DNA from: Amycolatopsis nivea | GTDB lineage: Bacteria > Actinomycetota > Actinomycetes > Mycobacteriales > Pseudonocardiaceae | Reading direction: 5' to 3' | Assembly (NCBI RefSeq): GCF_004522235.1 | Contig: NZ_SDLT01000004.1 | Location: forward strand, 176,045-240,044 | DNA length: 64,000 nucleotides | Shown: positions 57,201 to 63,986 of the stretch, in pieces | Layout: every line of letters starts with the position of its first letter | How positions within the stretch are numbered: the first letter of the stretch is position 1 | Notes under the pieces: generated by a model | Databases searched by the model: none | What the model was told of the DNA's origin: nothing | What the model saw: only the letters and a program-made list of their open reading frames with translations | Translations under genes and position numbers: made by a program

Positions 57201-57476
57201 GGTCGTCAGGGTCTGGTACCCGCCCGCCAGGTCGGCGTATTTGCCGAGCTGGTCGTCGGCGTGCCCGGGCTGGGTGCCGAACGCCTTGTTGGCGAGGATT
57301 TCGGCGAGCGTCGCGCTGCCGTTCTCGCCCGGCGGGAGGATGTCGTTGCACTGGCCAGCGCAATAGTCGTTGCCGGGCAACGCGGCGGAAGCCGGTGCCG
57401 CGGTCCCGATCTGCACTAGCCCGGCCGTGAGCACGGCTACCGCGCCCGCGGCCAGGATGGGAATGCGTCGTCGCAT
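54261..57476 (-). CDS. Secreted penicillin-acylase family hydrolase with C-terminal F5/8C domain
   Basis: 1071 residues. Basic start MRRRIPILAAG and signal peptide ending PASA; alpha-chain region with ITRDKATGVPHIQGTTRSGTEYGAGYAAAQDRLWLMDIMRRVGRGQL; the Ntn nucleophile Ser lies in GMSNALLVSGAKTASG (about residue 400), where autocatalytic cleavage would expose it; beta-chain up to about 915. Last 150 residues form an F5/8 type C carbohydrate-binding domain (SNLAAGKPVNASSAETGFYNSPASNAVDGNPGTRW ... SLYEFEVY). Acts outside the cell on N-acyl compounds such as acyl-homoserine lactones, lipopeptides or beta-lactams; which one is unknown. Confidence 0.9.
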   Translation of the reverse strand: MRRRIPILAAGAVAVLTAGLVQIGTAAPASAALPGNDYCAGQCNDILPPGENGSATLAEILANKAFGTQPGHADDQLGKYADLAGGYQTLTTDTIGKFFNDSSFGVPADQVASTIKPRDDVTITRDKATGVPHIQGTTRSGTEYGAGYAAAQDRLWLMDIMRRVGRGQLTSYAGGAEANRELEQSFFASAPYTEDELQQQIDAVAASGPRGKQGLADAQAYIEGINKYITDSHNGRYFPGEYVLTGHVDAITNAGTIEPFKLTDLVVLASVVGAQFGAGGGGEVQNAVAKLALQEKYGVEQGEKVWQSLRAADDPEAVKTLHDGQNFPYGNTPANPQGAALPDKGSVTNQQLVFDPTGSAAAAQPKVKVAAPKDQESARGMFDNGVLPGNMLKEKHGMSNALLVSGAKTASGHPVAVFGPQTGYFAPQLLLLQEIQGPGISARGASFAGLSMYVLLGRGQDYSWSATTAAQDIIDTYALPLCDPSGKPATKDSNYYLYQGKCLPMDTVERKNAWSPTVADGTAAGSYTLRSYRTKYGPVTSRATVDGKPVAYSSLRSSYFHEVDSLIGFQEFNDPGFVKSAADFQRAANDVNFTFNWFYADSKDIAYFNSGANPVRNSTVDPMMPAWGDRGFDWKGWNPAGNKADYTPASEHPQSVNQDYYISWNNAQSNGYASGGADKSAVHRGDLLDARVKALLSSGTKVTRVNLTQAMEDAALADLRAEKVLPLLLQVLDKAPLTGAAADAEAKLKTWMQHGHQRVESSPGSKTYNDADAIRIMDAWWPLLVTGEFKPAMGDDAFGAMTNVLQINESPSGFQNETPGKHVGQPHQGSAYQHGWWGYVSKDIRTALGQPVAGPLGAKFCGGGDLTACRQTLVDSLTAAAGQPANTVYPGDADCSAGDQWCADSIIQRPLGGIAHGKISTQNRPTFQQVVEYPAHRGDNVSNLAAGKPVNASSAETGFYNSPASNAVDGNPGTRWASDWSDNQSITVDLGSVQKVSRAVLSWEKAYAKGYKIQLSTDGTDWHDAAVVTDGNGGADNVSFAPSDARFVRMQGVTRGTKYGYSLYEFEVYAH

Positions 57477-57639
57477 GCCACAGCTCCGTCCACGAAGGAT
57501 GCCCCAGGGTGACCCAGCGCACGCTACCGACGGGTAGTGCACATGTGAAGAGTTTTCGCGTTTATCCCCTCGTTGGGAGTAGTCCGTCTGGCGGTACTCC
57601 ATCCGGCGCAGCGTTTGCCCGATAGGTACGGTGAGCCCC

Positions 57640-58014
57640 ATGAGCGTGGAAAAGCCCCAAGTCGAGCGCCCGGACGGACCGCCGCCCGCCGAGCTGCAGA
57701 TCAAAGACATCACGGTCGGCGACGGCCCCGAAGCCAAGTCCGGCAATGCGGTCAGCGTGCATTACGTCGGCGTCTCGCACTCCACCGGCGCGCAATTCGA
57801 CGCCTCTTACGACCGCGGTGCGCCGCTCGATTTCCAGCTCGGCGCCGGCCAGGTCATCCCGGGCTGGGACCAGGGCGTGACCGGCATGAAGGTCGGCGGC
57901 CGCCGCCAGCTGGTCATCCCGCCGCACCTGGCTTACGGCGAACGCGGCGCGGGCGGCGTGATCGCCCCGAACGAAACGCTGATTTTCGTCGTCGATCTCG
58001 TCGGCGTGAGCTGA
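57640..58014 (+). CDS. FKBP-type peptidyl-prolyl cis-trans isomerase
   Basis: 124 residues, one cytosolic FKBP domain: AVSVHYVGVSHSTGAQFDASYDRGAPLDFQLGAGQVIPGWDQGVTGMKVGGRRQLVIPPHLAYGERGAGGVIAPNETLIFVVDLVGV. The drug/substrate pocket residues (Tyr, Asp, Phe, Trp, Tyr) are all present. ATG 57640 has no Shine-Dalgarno, but TACGGT (57627-57632) lies seven bases upstream, suggesting a leaderless transcript. Confidence 0.93.
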   Translation: MSVEKPQVERPDGPPPAELQIKDITVGDGPEAKSGNAVSVHYVGVSHSTGAQFDASYDRGAPLDFQLGAGQVIPGWDQGVTGMKVGGRRQLVIPPHLAYGERGAGGVIAPNETLIFVVDLVGVS

Positions 58015-58136
58015 TCTGCACGAAAACGCGGGCAGCCGGGAAAGCCCGAAAGGGCAGCCCCGGCTGATCCCCCTTTCGGGGGAACCGGAAGGCGCCTAAC
58101 GTTCGCATTGAGTAGTCGTCTTCCGGAGGATATTTC

Positions 58137-58895
58137 ATGCGTTTGCGTGCTGCCCTTTCCGCTGCCTTCCTCGCCGCCGGCGCCGCGCTCGCCGTCGCGG
58201 CTCCCGCGTCCGCGGTCGCGAACGGCAACGATGTGGCGCCCGGCGAGTATCCGTTCGCGGCCAAGCTGTCGATGCCCGTCATCCCGCGCGCGGACGGCAC
58301 CACTTATTCGAGCGGATGCTCGGGTTCCCTGATCGCGCCGCAGTGGATCATCACCGCCGGGCACTGTTTCCACGACGTCAACCGCAAGCCGGTTTCCGGC
58401 CCGGTGCCCTACGGGACTTCGGTGCTTCTCGGCGCGACCACCGACGAGCCGGGCAAGGGCGAGCGTCGGCAGGTCACCGAGGTGCAGCAGGCGGGCGTCA
58501 ACGACGTCGCGCTCGCGAAGCTCGACCAGCCGGTCACCGACATCAAGCCGCTGACTGTTTCGCCCGCCGCGCCGACCAACGGCCAGAAGGTGCTGCTCGC
58601 CGGATGGGGCAGCCTGACCGAGGTTTCGCCGAAGCCGTCGGACAAGCTGCAGCAGGGCGAGATGCAGGTGGTCGGCTCGGACGCCACCACCGCGAGCATC
58701 ATCGGCGTCTCGCCGAAGAAGGACACCAGCGCGTGCAGCTACGACTCGGGCGCGCCGTACTTCGTCGACGACGGCGACAACACCGGCCGGCTCGTCTCGG
58801 TCGAGTCGACCGGCCCGGACTGCCCCCACTCCACGCCGGAGACGACCGCGCGCGTCGACATCCTCAAGGACTGGATCGCCTCGCACACCCAGTGA
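58137..58895 (+). CDS. Secreted trypsin-like serine protease (S1)
   Basis: 252 residues. Signal peptide to about ASA(26). Triad: His76 in ITAGHCFHD, Asp123 in NDVALAKLD, Ser204 in CSYDSGAPYF; the usual GDSGGP is thus YDSGAP. Cysteines near the His and before the Ser suggest disulfides. GGAGG lies upstream of ATG 58137. Short hairpins precede the gene (58069-58082 CCCCC/GGGGG). Followed by a close paralogue 124 bp downstream. Confidence 0.9.
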   Translation: MRLRAALSAAFLAAGAALAVAAPASAVANGNDVAPGEYPFAAKLSMPVIPRADGTTYSSGCSGSLIAPQWIITAGHCFHDVNRKPVSGPVPYGTSVLLGATTDEPGKGERRQVTEVQQAGVNDVALAKLDQPVTDIKPLTVSPAAPTNGQKVLLAGWGSLTEVSPKPSDKLQQGEMQVVGSDATTASIIGVSPKKDTSACSYDSGAPYFVDDGDNTGRLVSVESTGPDCPHSTPETTARVDILKDWIASHTQ

Positions 58896-59019
58896 GGACA
58901 AGTCGCGAGATCGGTCGGTTTTCGTCGCCCATCAAGGGAATTCCGCATCGCGGACGGTGTCGTTAGCGTGGAAGGCCGAGTTCATCGGCGTCCGCCGGTG
59001 ACCCGGACGAAGGGACAGA

Positions 59020-59754
59020 ATGCGCGTCCGCGCCGCGATCTCCGCAGCAGTACTCCTGCCCATCCTCACCGCGAGCCCGGCCTTGGCCGTCGCCAACGGT
59101 TCTGACGTCCCGCCAGGCCAATTCGGCTTCGCCGCGAAGCTGAGCATGACCGGAATCCCGCTGCCGAACGGAAGCACGTACTCGAGCTTCTGTTCGGCAG
59201 CACTAGTCGCACCGCAGTGGATCGTCACCACCGGCCACTGTTTCCACGACGCCAACAAGAACCGGGTGTCCGGCCCGGTGCCGTACCCGACGACGGTGTC
59301 GCTGGGTCTGGTCGACGAGACCAAGGAGAAAGGCGTCCAGCGCAAGGTCACCCAGGTCCTGCAAGCCGGCCCGAACGACGTCGCGCTGGCCCAGCTCGAC
59401 AGCCCGGTCTCCGAGGTCAAGCCGCTCACGGTGAACCACCTGGTGCCAGGCGTCGGACAGCAGGTGACGCTAGCGGGCTGGGGCAGCCGGACGGCGCAGA
59501 ATCCGGTGCCGTCCAAGCATCTGCAGCAGGGCACGATGAAGATCTCGTCGGTCGGCGGCACGACAGTCGGCATCCACGGCGTCGCGCCGCAAGCGTCCAC
59601 CAGCGCGTGCACCTACGACACGGGCGCGCCGTACTTCACCGACGGCAAGCTGATCTCGATCGAGAACAACGGCCCGGACTGCCCGCACACCGGCGCGGAG
59701 ACGACGTCGCGCATCGATGTGATCGCCGACTGGATCGACGAGCACGCGAAGTGA
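59020..59754 (+). CDS. Secreted trypsin-like protease paralogue with Ser-to-Thr change
   Basis: 244 residues, clearly a tandem duplicate of the preceding gene (shared GPVPY, NDVALA, PLTV, LAGWGS, TSAC-Y-D-x-GAPYF blocks). Signal peptide ends near ALA(23). His73 (TTGHCFHD) and Asp120 (PNDVALAQLD) are kept, but the nucleophile position is Thr201 (CTYDTGAPYF, codon ACG). It is therefore probably an inactive binding protein or a threonine-dependent variant. No frameshift or stop: the gene looks intact and maintained. Confidence 0.9.
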   Translation: MRVRAAISAAVLLPILTASPALAVANGSDVPPGQFGFAAKLSMTGIPLPNGSTYSSFCSAALVAPQWIVTTGHCFHDANKNRVSGPVPYPTTVSLGLVDETKEKGVQRKVTQVLQAGPNDVALAQLDSPVSEVKPLTVNHLVPGVGQQVTLAGWGSRTAQNPVPSKHLQQGTMKISSVGGTTVGIHGVAPQASTSACTYDTGAPYFTDGKLISIENNGPDCPHTGAETTSRIDVIADWIDEHAK

Positions 59755-59790
59755 GTACGGTGGAGGGGCCGCCGACCTGAGGAGAGTCGC

Positions 59791-60126
59791 ATGCCCGAGC
59801 CGATCCTGACCGCTGTCGCCACCGCGCTGGCCACAAAGGCCGCGACCGGGCTGTATGACCTGGTCAAGCGCAAGTTCTCCGGCAACAGCAAGGCAACCGC
59901 GGAACTGGAGGCGGCCACCCCCGACAACCCGGCCACCGTCACCGCACTGGCCGAACGCCTCGACGAGGCCAGCCGCCAGGACCCGGACTTCGGCGCGGCG
60001 CTGCGCACCGAGTTCGAGGTTCACCAGGAGGCACGCAGCGGCGGGGTGACGAACCACGTGGGCACCGTGGCCGAAGGGGCCAAGGTCGTTCAGCTGCGTG
60101 ACGTACAAGGCAATATCAGCCTCTGA
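59791..60126 (+). CDS. Small helical protein with C-terminal RHIM-like amyloid motif (candidate cell-death effector)
   Basis: 111 residues. Residues 1-80 are helical, with a hydrophobic/amphipathic first helix (MPEPILTAVATALATKAATG) as in membrane-acting HeLo/Bell-like domains, and a charged second half. The C-terminus, residues 95-111 EGAKVVQLRDVQGNISL, aligns without gaps with residues 10-26 of the STAND protein encoded at 61767-63776 (9 of 17 identical). Bacterial amyloid signalling motifs (BASS, the RHIM-like class of actinobacteria) are known at effector C-termini and NLR N-termini. GAGGAGA precedes ATG 59791; a strong hairpin follows the stop. Confidence 0.75.
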   Translation: MPEPILTAVATALATKAATGLYDLVKRKFSGNSKATAELEAATPDNPATVTALAERLDEASRQDPDFGAALRTEFEVHQEARSGGVTNHVGTVAEGAKVVQLRDVQGNISL

Positions 60127-60135
60127 GCCTTTTCC

Positions 60136-60184
60136 GACGACGGCACGGAGCGCGATCGGTAGGATCGCTCTCCGTGCCGTCGTC
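60136..60184. terminator. Long hairpin between effector gene and next gene, overlapping its start
   Basis: 22-bp inverted repeat with one mismatch (60136-60157 and 60163-60184, loop GGTAG), ten bases after the effector stop. The right arm contains the GTG start at 60174, and TAGGAT (60160-60165), a -10-like box, lies 8 bp before that GTG. It may terminate the effector message while serving as the promoter of a leaderless transcript. Confidence 0.7.
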
Positions 60185-61766
60185 GTCTTACCCCGTGCCG
60201 CGCCGATGGCGCACCGTGCCCACGGAACGGACGCTGCTGGCGGTAGTGCACAACGTCACCGCCGCGACCCGCTTGCTGGACGTGCTGCCGCTGTTCGCCG
60301 GGGATCCCCGGGTACAAGTGGTGTTCACGTGCCCTGATTCGAGCGCGTTCACCCGGGGGACGCAGGAGTACCTGGCCGCGCGCGGGATCCCGCTGGAGCC
60401 GTGGGAAGACGTCGTGACGGAGGACTTCGACTGGGCGCTGGCCGCCAGTTACGGCGGGGATTTGCATGAATTGCGCGCTCCGTTGACGGTTTTGCCGCAC
60501 GGAATGGGGTACAATAAATTCTTGGAAACCGGTGAACAGAAAACCGGATCGCAGAAGCCTGTATTCGGATTGTCCAAGCAATGGCTGATGCACAACGGCG
60601 AGGTGATCGCCGAACATCACGTCCTGTCCCATCCCGAACAGCTCACCCGGCTGCGGCAGTACTGTCCGGAAGCCGCTGACCACGCCGTCATCGCCGGAGA
60701 CTCCTGCCTGGACCGCCTGCGCGACGCCCGGGAACTCCGCGAGTCCTACCGCCAAGCTCTCGGCGTAACGGGCGAACAAACCCTGGTACTGATCTCGTCC
60801 ACGTGGGGCCAACTCTCGTCGTACGGCTCCGGTCCAGACCTTCCCCAACGAATCGCCCAGCAACTACCGTTGGACGAATTCGCCGTCGTCCTGGCCCTGC
60901 ACCCGAACATCGGTCAGGGCCATTACCCGTGGCAACTGAAAATGTGGCTGCGAGAATGCGAGCGCGCAGGCGTAATCGTCCTGCCGGAAGAAGATCTGTG
61001 GCAACCAGCCGCGGTAGCCGCCGACGTCACCATCGGCGATCACGGCTCCGTCACCTACTACTCCGCCTGCCTGGGCACCCCAGTCCTGCTGGCCGCCGCA
61101 CCGCACGACGCCGTCGATCCGGATTCCCCGGTAGCCGCCCTGCTGCGCGCCGCCCCCGCGCTCACCGACGAAAACCTGGCCGACCAACTGCGCACCGCGA
61201 CCCAGCCACCAGCCCTGATCGCCGCGACCTCCCTCGCCACCAGCGTCCCCGGCCAGTCCGCCGCCCTCCTGACCGACCTCGGCTACCGCACGCTCAAACT
61301 CCCGCCGCCAGCCCGACCAGCCGGATTCATCGCGTTCCCGCTGCCGCGCGTCCACCGCCCCGAGCCCGGCGCACAGTGGGTCCGCGTCCGCGGCGACGAC
61401 GTCACCAGATTCGCCGCCACCACACCTGAGGCTCACCTAGTAGTCCACGTTGACGGCCCCGACCCGCGCCTGCTGCGCCGCGCCGACATCGTGCTGGGCG
61501 ACCGATTCCCCGATCCCGGCCGCTGGATCGCCCTCACCCTTGCCGAATTCCCCGGCTGCGAATGGGCCGCCTGCCCAGCCGGATCAGGCTGGCTGGCCGG
61601 CAGCCGCGACGGCCTGGTCGTCTCCTTCACCGGCACCGACCTGCCGCAGGCCGTGCCGTCGCTGCTGTACACGCGCGACCTGCTGGGCTTGGATTTCCCC
61701 GAAGAACTCCCCTTCACCGCGGGCGGCCGCAAGCACGAGGTGCGCCTGACTGTCCACTATGGATAG
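60174..61766 (+). CDS. GT-B-fold protein, CDP-glycerol transferase/epimerase-like
   Basis: 530 residues if GTG 60174 is used (GTG 60195 and 60216 are in-frame alternatives). The N-terminal Rossmann half starts RTLLAVVHNVTAATRLLDVLPLF; the second half carries VLALHPNIGQGHYPW and GDHGSVTYYSACLGTPVLLAAAPHD, like the donor-binding part of CDP-glycerol glycerophosphotransferases and UDP-GlcNAc 2-epimerases. The C-terminal 150 residues form an extra domain. Codons become strongly biased to C-ending after 60700. It lies between the effector and the STAND gene and abuts the latter's end, so a role in the same system is possible but unproven. Confidence 0.7.
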   Translation: MPSSSYPVPRRWRTVPTERTLLAVVHNVTAATRLLDVLPLFAGDPRVQVVFTCPDSSAFTRGTQEYLAARGIPLEPWEDVVTEDFDWALAASYGGDLHELRAPLTVLPHGMGYNKFLETGEQKTGSQKPVFGLSKQWLMHNGEVIAEHHVLSHPEQLTRLRQYCPEAADHAVIAGDSCLDRLRDARELRESYRQALGVTGEQTLVLISSTWGQLSSYGSGPDLPQRIAQQLPLDEFAVVLALHPNIGQGHYPWQLKMWLRECERAGVIVLPEEDLWQPAAVAADVTIGDHGSVTYYSACLGTPVLLAAAPHDAVDPDSPVAALLRAAPALTDENLADQLRTATQPPALIAATSLATSVPGQSAALLTDLGYRTLKLPPPARPAGFIAFPLPRVHRPEPGAQWVRVRGDDVTRFAATTPEAHLVVHVDGPDPRLLRRADIVLGDRFPDPGRWIALTLAEFPGCEWAACPAGSGWLAGSRDGLVVSFTGTDLPQAVPSLLYTRDLLGLDFPEELPFTAGGRKHEVRLTVHYG

Positions 61767-63776
61767 TCAGAGCTGTTCGAGCCAGATCAGCAGATCGGTC
61801 GCCTCGGCCGTGAATCCGTGCAGCTGTGCGATGCCCAACGCGTCCTCCGCGTGCGCCTTCGCCTGGTCACGGTAGCCACGAGCAAGCGCGGCCTCCGCCC
61901 GAGACCGCAACGCGGCGATACGTTCTCGCTGCAGCTTGGCCTTCTCCGCCGCGGCATCGAGTTCGGCCAGCAGAGCCGCGCCTTCCTCGTACGAACCAGC
62001 CTCGATCAGCTTCCGCCCCTGCCACAGCCGGATCTTCACCAGATTGCCGGGCTCGTTCTTCAGCCCCTGCTCCGCTTGCGCCAGCAAGACGGCCGCTTCC
62101 TCCGGCGGCACGACCTTGGCCAGATGCATCCGGATCAACGCGAGCCTACGAGGATCACCGATCTGCTCGGCAAGCTCGAGACTTTCCCGAAAGCAGGCCT
62201 CCGCCTGGCTGTACAGCGAAACCGCTTCCTCGTCCCGTCCCTGCTGCCGCGCGATCAACCCCGGCTCGAAGAACGCGAGCCCTCGTGCTTCCAGCGCGGA
62301 CGCGTGTTCGTCCGGCGTCGTGGCCAGCTCGGCCGCCGCGGCGTACTGCTCCAACGCCGCCGCCCAATCCCGCCGCTGCAGCTGAGCGAACCCGAGCTGG
62401 GTCCGGACCAACCCCTCGGCAAGCGGCATCGCGGCAGCCTGCGCGGCCTGGACCGCGTCCTGGCTCACCGCCAACAGTTCGACGGGGTAAGCGCCGTCTT
62501 TGTAGACCGGCCACAACGCCCTCGCCAGCCGGATGACGTTTTCGTGCGCCCCCTCCTGCAACGCGACCTCCGCCGCGGCAGCCAGGTTCCCCTGCTCGTC
62601 GAACAACCACTCCCATGCATCCACGTCGGCCGGCACCGGAGTGAAGCCCGGCCAGATCTTCTTCGGCCAGCCAGTCGACAGCGCGCGTTCCGCGATCCGG
62701 AGCCCGTGCTCGGCGTAGTAACCGACCACGGCGTCGGAAAGCTCACCGGCCAGCGTCGCTGCGTGCATGCGCGCCAGCTCGGACATCCGGTAGCGACCCC
62801 CGATGACCTCGATCAACTTGGCAGAGACCAGCTTCTGCAGGGTGTCCTCGGTGTCGTACTCGTCGAGGGCGAGAAGCGCCGCCACAGTTTCCAGCCGAAC
62901 GGTGCCGTCGCCCGGATGCGCGCCGAAGACCCGGTACGCCGCTTGCTCACGCTCGCCCATCTGCTCGTAGGCAACGTCGTACACCGCGCTGGCCAGTGCA
63001 CCTTTCGCTCGGATCCGCCCGACCAGCCGCCGCACCGTCGCACCCGGCCGCGCCAGGAGCACGCCCGCGACGTTGAGTTCCGCGGCAGATCCCGCGCAGA
63101 TCCGCAGCAGTTCTTTCAGCTGTTCTGGCTCCGCGGCGAGCTTTTCGTCACCCACCAGTGCCGCCAGCACGCCCAGCGCCGCCTCGTCGCTCAACGGTTC
63201 CAACTCGACTTCGCGAGCGGAATACCGGGCGCGCAGCGCCTCCAGCCCAGACCCGACTACGAGCACGTACGAGCCGGGATGCGTCGGCAGCAGCGCCTTG
63301 ACTTCCGCCGCGCTCAACGCGTCGTCGACCAGCAACGCGACCTTGAATTTGGCGGTCTGCGACTGCCACATCGCCGCGCGCCCCTCGAGACTCGCCTGCA
63401 TCTCGTCCGGCCCGTAACCCAGCTTGGACAGCAACTCGGCCAGCACATCAGCGCCGGCCCGGTGGCCCACGCGCACGTCGTAAAACCGGTCGAACCGGTC
63501 CTGATGCTGGTGCAGCCAGGTTTCGCACAGCGTCGTCCGCCCGCTGCCCGGCGCACCTCGCACGATCGCGATCGCTACCCGGTCCGGCACCTCGTCATGA
63601 ATGCGAGTGAGCGCGGCCAACTGACGCTCGTTGTTCCGGTAATGCTCCGGAGGTGCCTGGACCTGCAACGCCGGCGCCGCGGGCTGCCGCGGCCCGTGGA
63701 AGTGCACGTCGCCGTACACGTCGCGCGCCTGGAAGACCTTGTCCGCCTCGCCGTCGAAGTAGTTGCCGTCGCTCAC
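61767..63776 (-). CDS. STAND (NB-ARC-like) NTPase with TPR repeats and N-terminal amyloid motif
   Basis: 669 residues, GTG start at 63776. Residues 10-26 EADKVFQARDVYGDVHF are a RHIM-like motif shared with the 59791 protein. NB-ARC-like core: P-loop GAPGSGRTT (74-82, with Arg80 where Lys is normal), Walker B VALLVDDA (146-153), then a winged-helix region (about 255-330, YRVFGAHPGDGTVRLETVAALLALDEYDTEDTLQKLVSAKLIEVIGGRYRMSELARMHA). Residues about 390-669 are TPR-like helical repeats, the sensor. This is the bacterial NLR architecture; activation would nucleate effector assembly. Confidence 0.88.
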   Translation of the reverse strand: MSDGNYFDGEADKVFQARDVYGDVHFHGPRQPAAPALQVQAPPEHYRNNERQLAALTRIHDEVPDRVAIAIVRGAPGSGRTTLCETWLHQHQDRFDRFYDVRVGHRAGADVLAELLSKLGYGPDEMQASLEGRAAMWQSQTAKFKVALLVDDALSAAEVKALLPTHPGSYVLVVGSGLEALRARYSAREVELEPLSDEAALGVLAALVGDEKLAAEPEQLKELLRICAGSAAELNVAGVLLARPGATVRRLVGRIRAKGALASAVYDVAYEQMGEREQAAYRVFGAHPGDGTVRLETVAALLALDEYDTEDTLQKLVSAKLIEVIGGRYRMSELARMHAATLAGELSDAVVGYYAEHGLRIAERALSTGWPKKIWPGFTPVPADVDAWEWLFDEQGNLAAAAEVALQEGAHENVIRLARALWPVYKDGAYPVELLAVSQDAVQAAQAAAMPLAEGLVRTQLGFAQLQRRDWAAALEQYAAAAELATTPDEHASALEARGLAFFEPGLIARQQGRDEEAVSLYSQAEACFRESLELAEQIGDPRRLALIRMHLAKVVPPEEAAVLLAQAEQGLKNEPGNLVKIRLWQGRKLIEAGSYEEGAALLAELDAAAEKAKLQRERIAALRSRAEAALARGYRDQAKAHAEDALGIAQLHGFTAEATDLLIWLEQL

Positions 63777-63910
63777 CGTTTCCCCCGCCCAGCTGGTCCC
63801 GGCTCAGGCTACCGGAAACGTCACGGTCCGTGTCCAGCCTTTCACCACGATCGGGTCCGGGTAAGGTTCTGACCAGGAATTCCAGGACGGATTTGGTAGA
63901 ATTGAATTGA

Positions 63911-63986
63911 GCAGCAAAGCAGCAAAGCAGCAAAGCAGCAAAGCAGCAAAGCAGCAAAGCAGCAAAGCAGCAAAGCAGCAAAGCAG
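63911..63986. repeat. Octanucleotide tandem repeat (GCAGCAAA)9.5
   Basis: Nine perfect copies of GCAGCAAA plus GCAG, without interruption, 135 bp upstream of the STAND gene start. An 8-bp unit is not a multiple of three, so copy-number change would shift any frame crossing it and alter spacing in a promoter. On the minus strand it reads as a hydrophobic LLCCFAA-type open frame, probably not a gene. A plus-strand frame from TTG 63907 runs off the edge and cannot be judged. Confidence 0.9.

Noticed and set aside
52944..57419. A 1491-codon open frame on the plus strand
   Set aside because: Antisense shadow of the PLP enzyme and acylase genes; composition is Arg/Val/His-rich with no motif, while the minus-strand genes have complete active sites.
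58069..58082. CCCCC-TTTC-GGGGG hairpin between the FKBP and protease genes as a terminator
   Set aside because: A 5-bp stem is too short to call; it could equally be chance in GC-rich DNA.
58137..59754. The two trypsin-like proteins as effectors of the adjacent STAND system
   Set aside because: Trypsin-like domains do occur in NTP-dependent conflict systems, but both proteins here have signal peptides and would be outside the cell, while the STAND protein is cytoplasmic.
63595..63981. Minus-strand frame through the octanucleotide repeat coding LLCCFAAL repeats
   Set aside because: It runs antisense-frame into the STAND gene, has no ribosome site, and its hydrophobic look follows from the repeat sequence alone.
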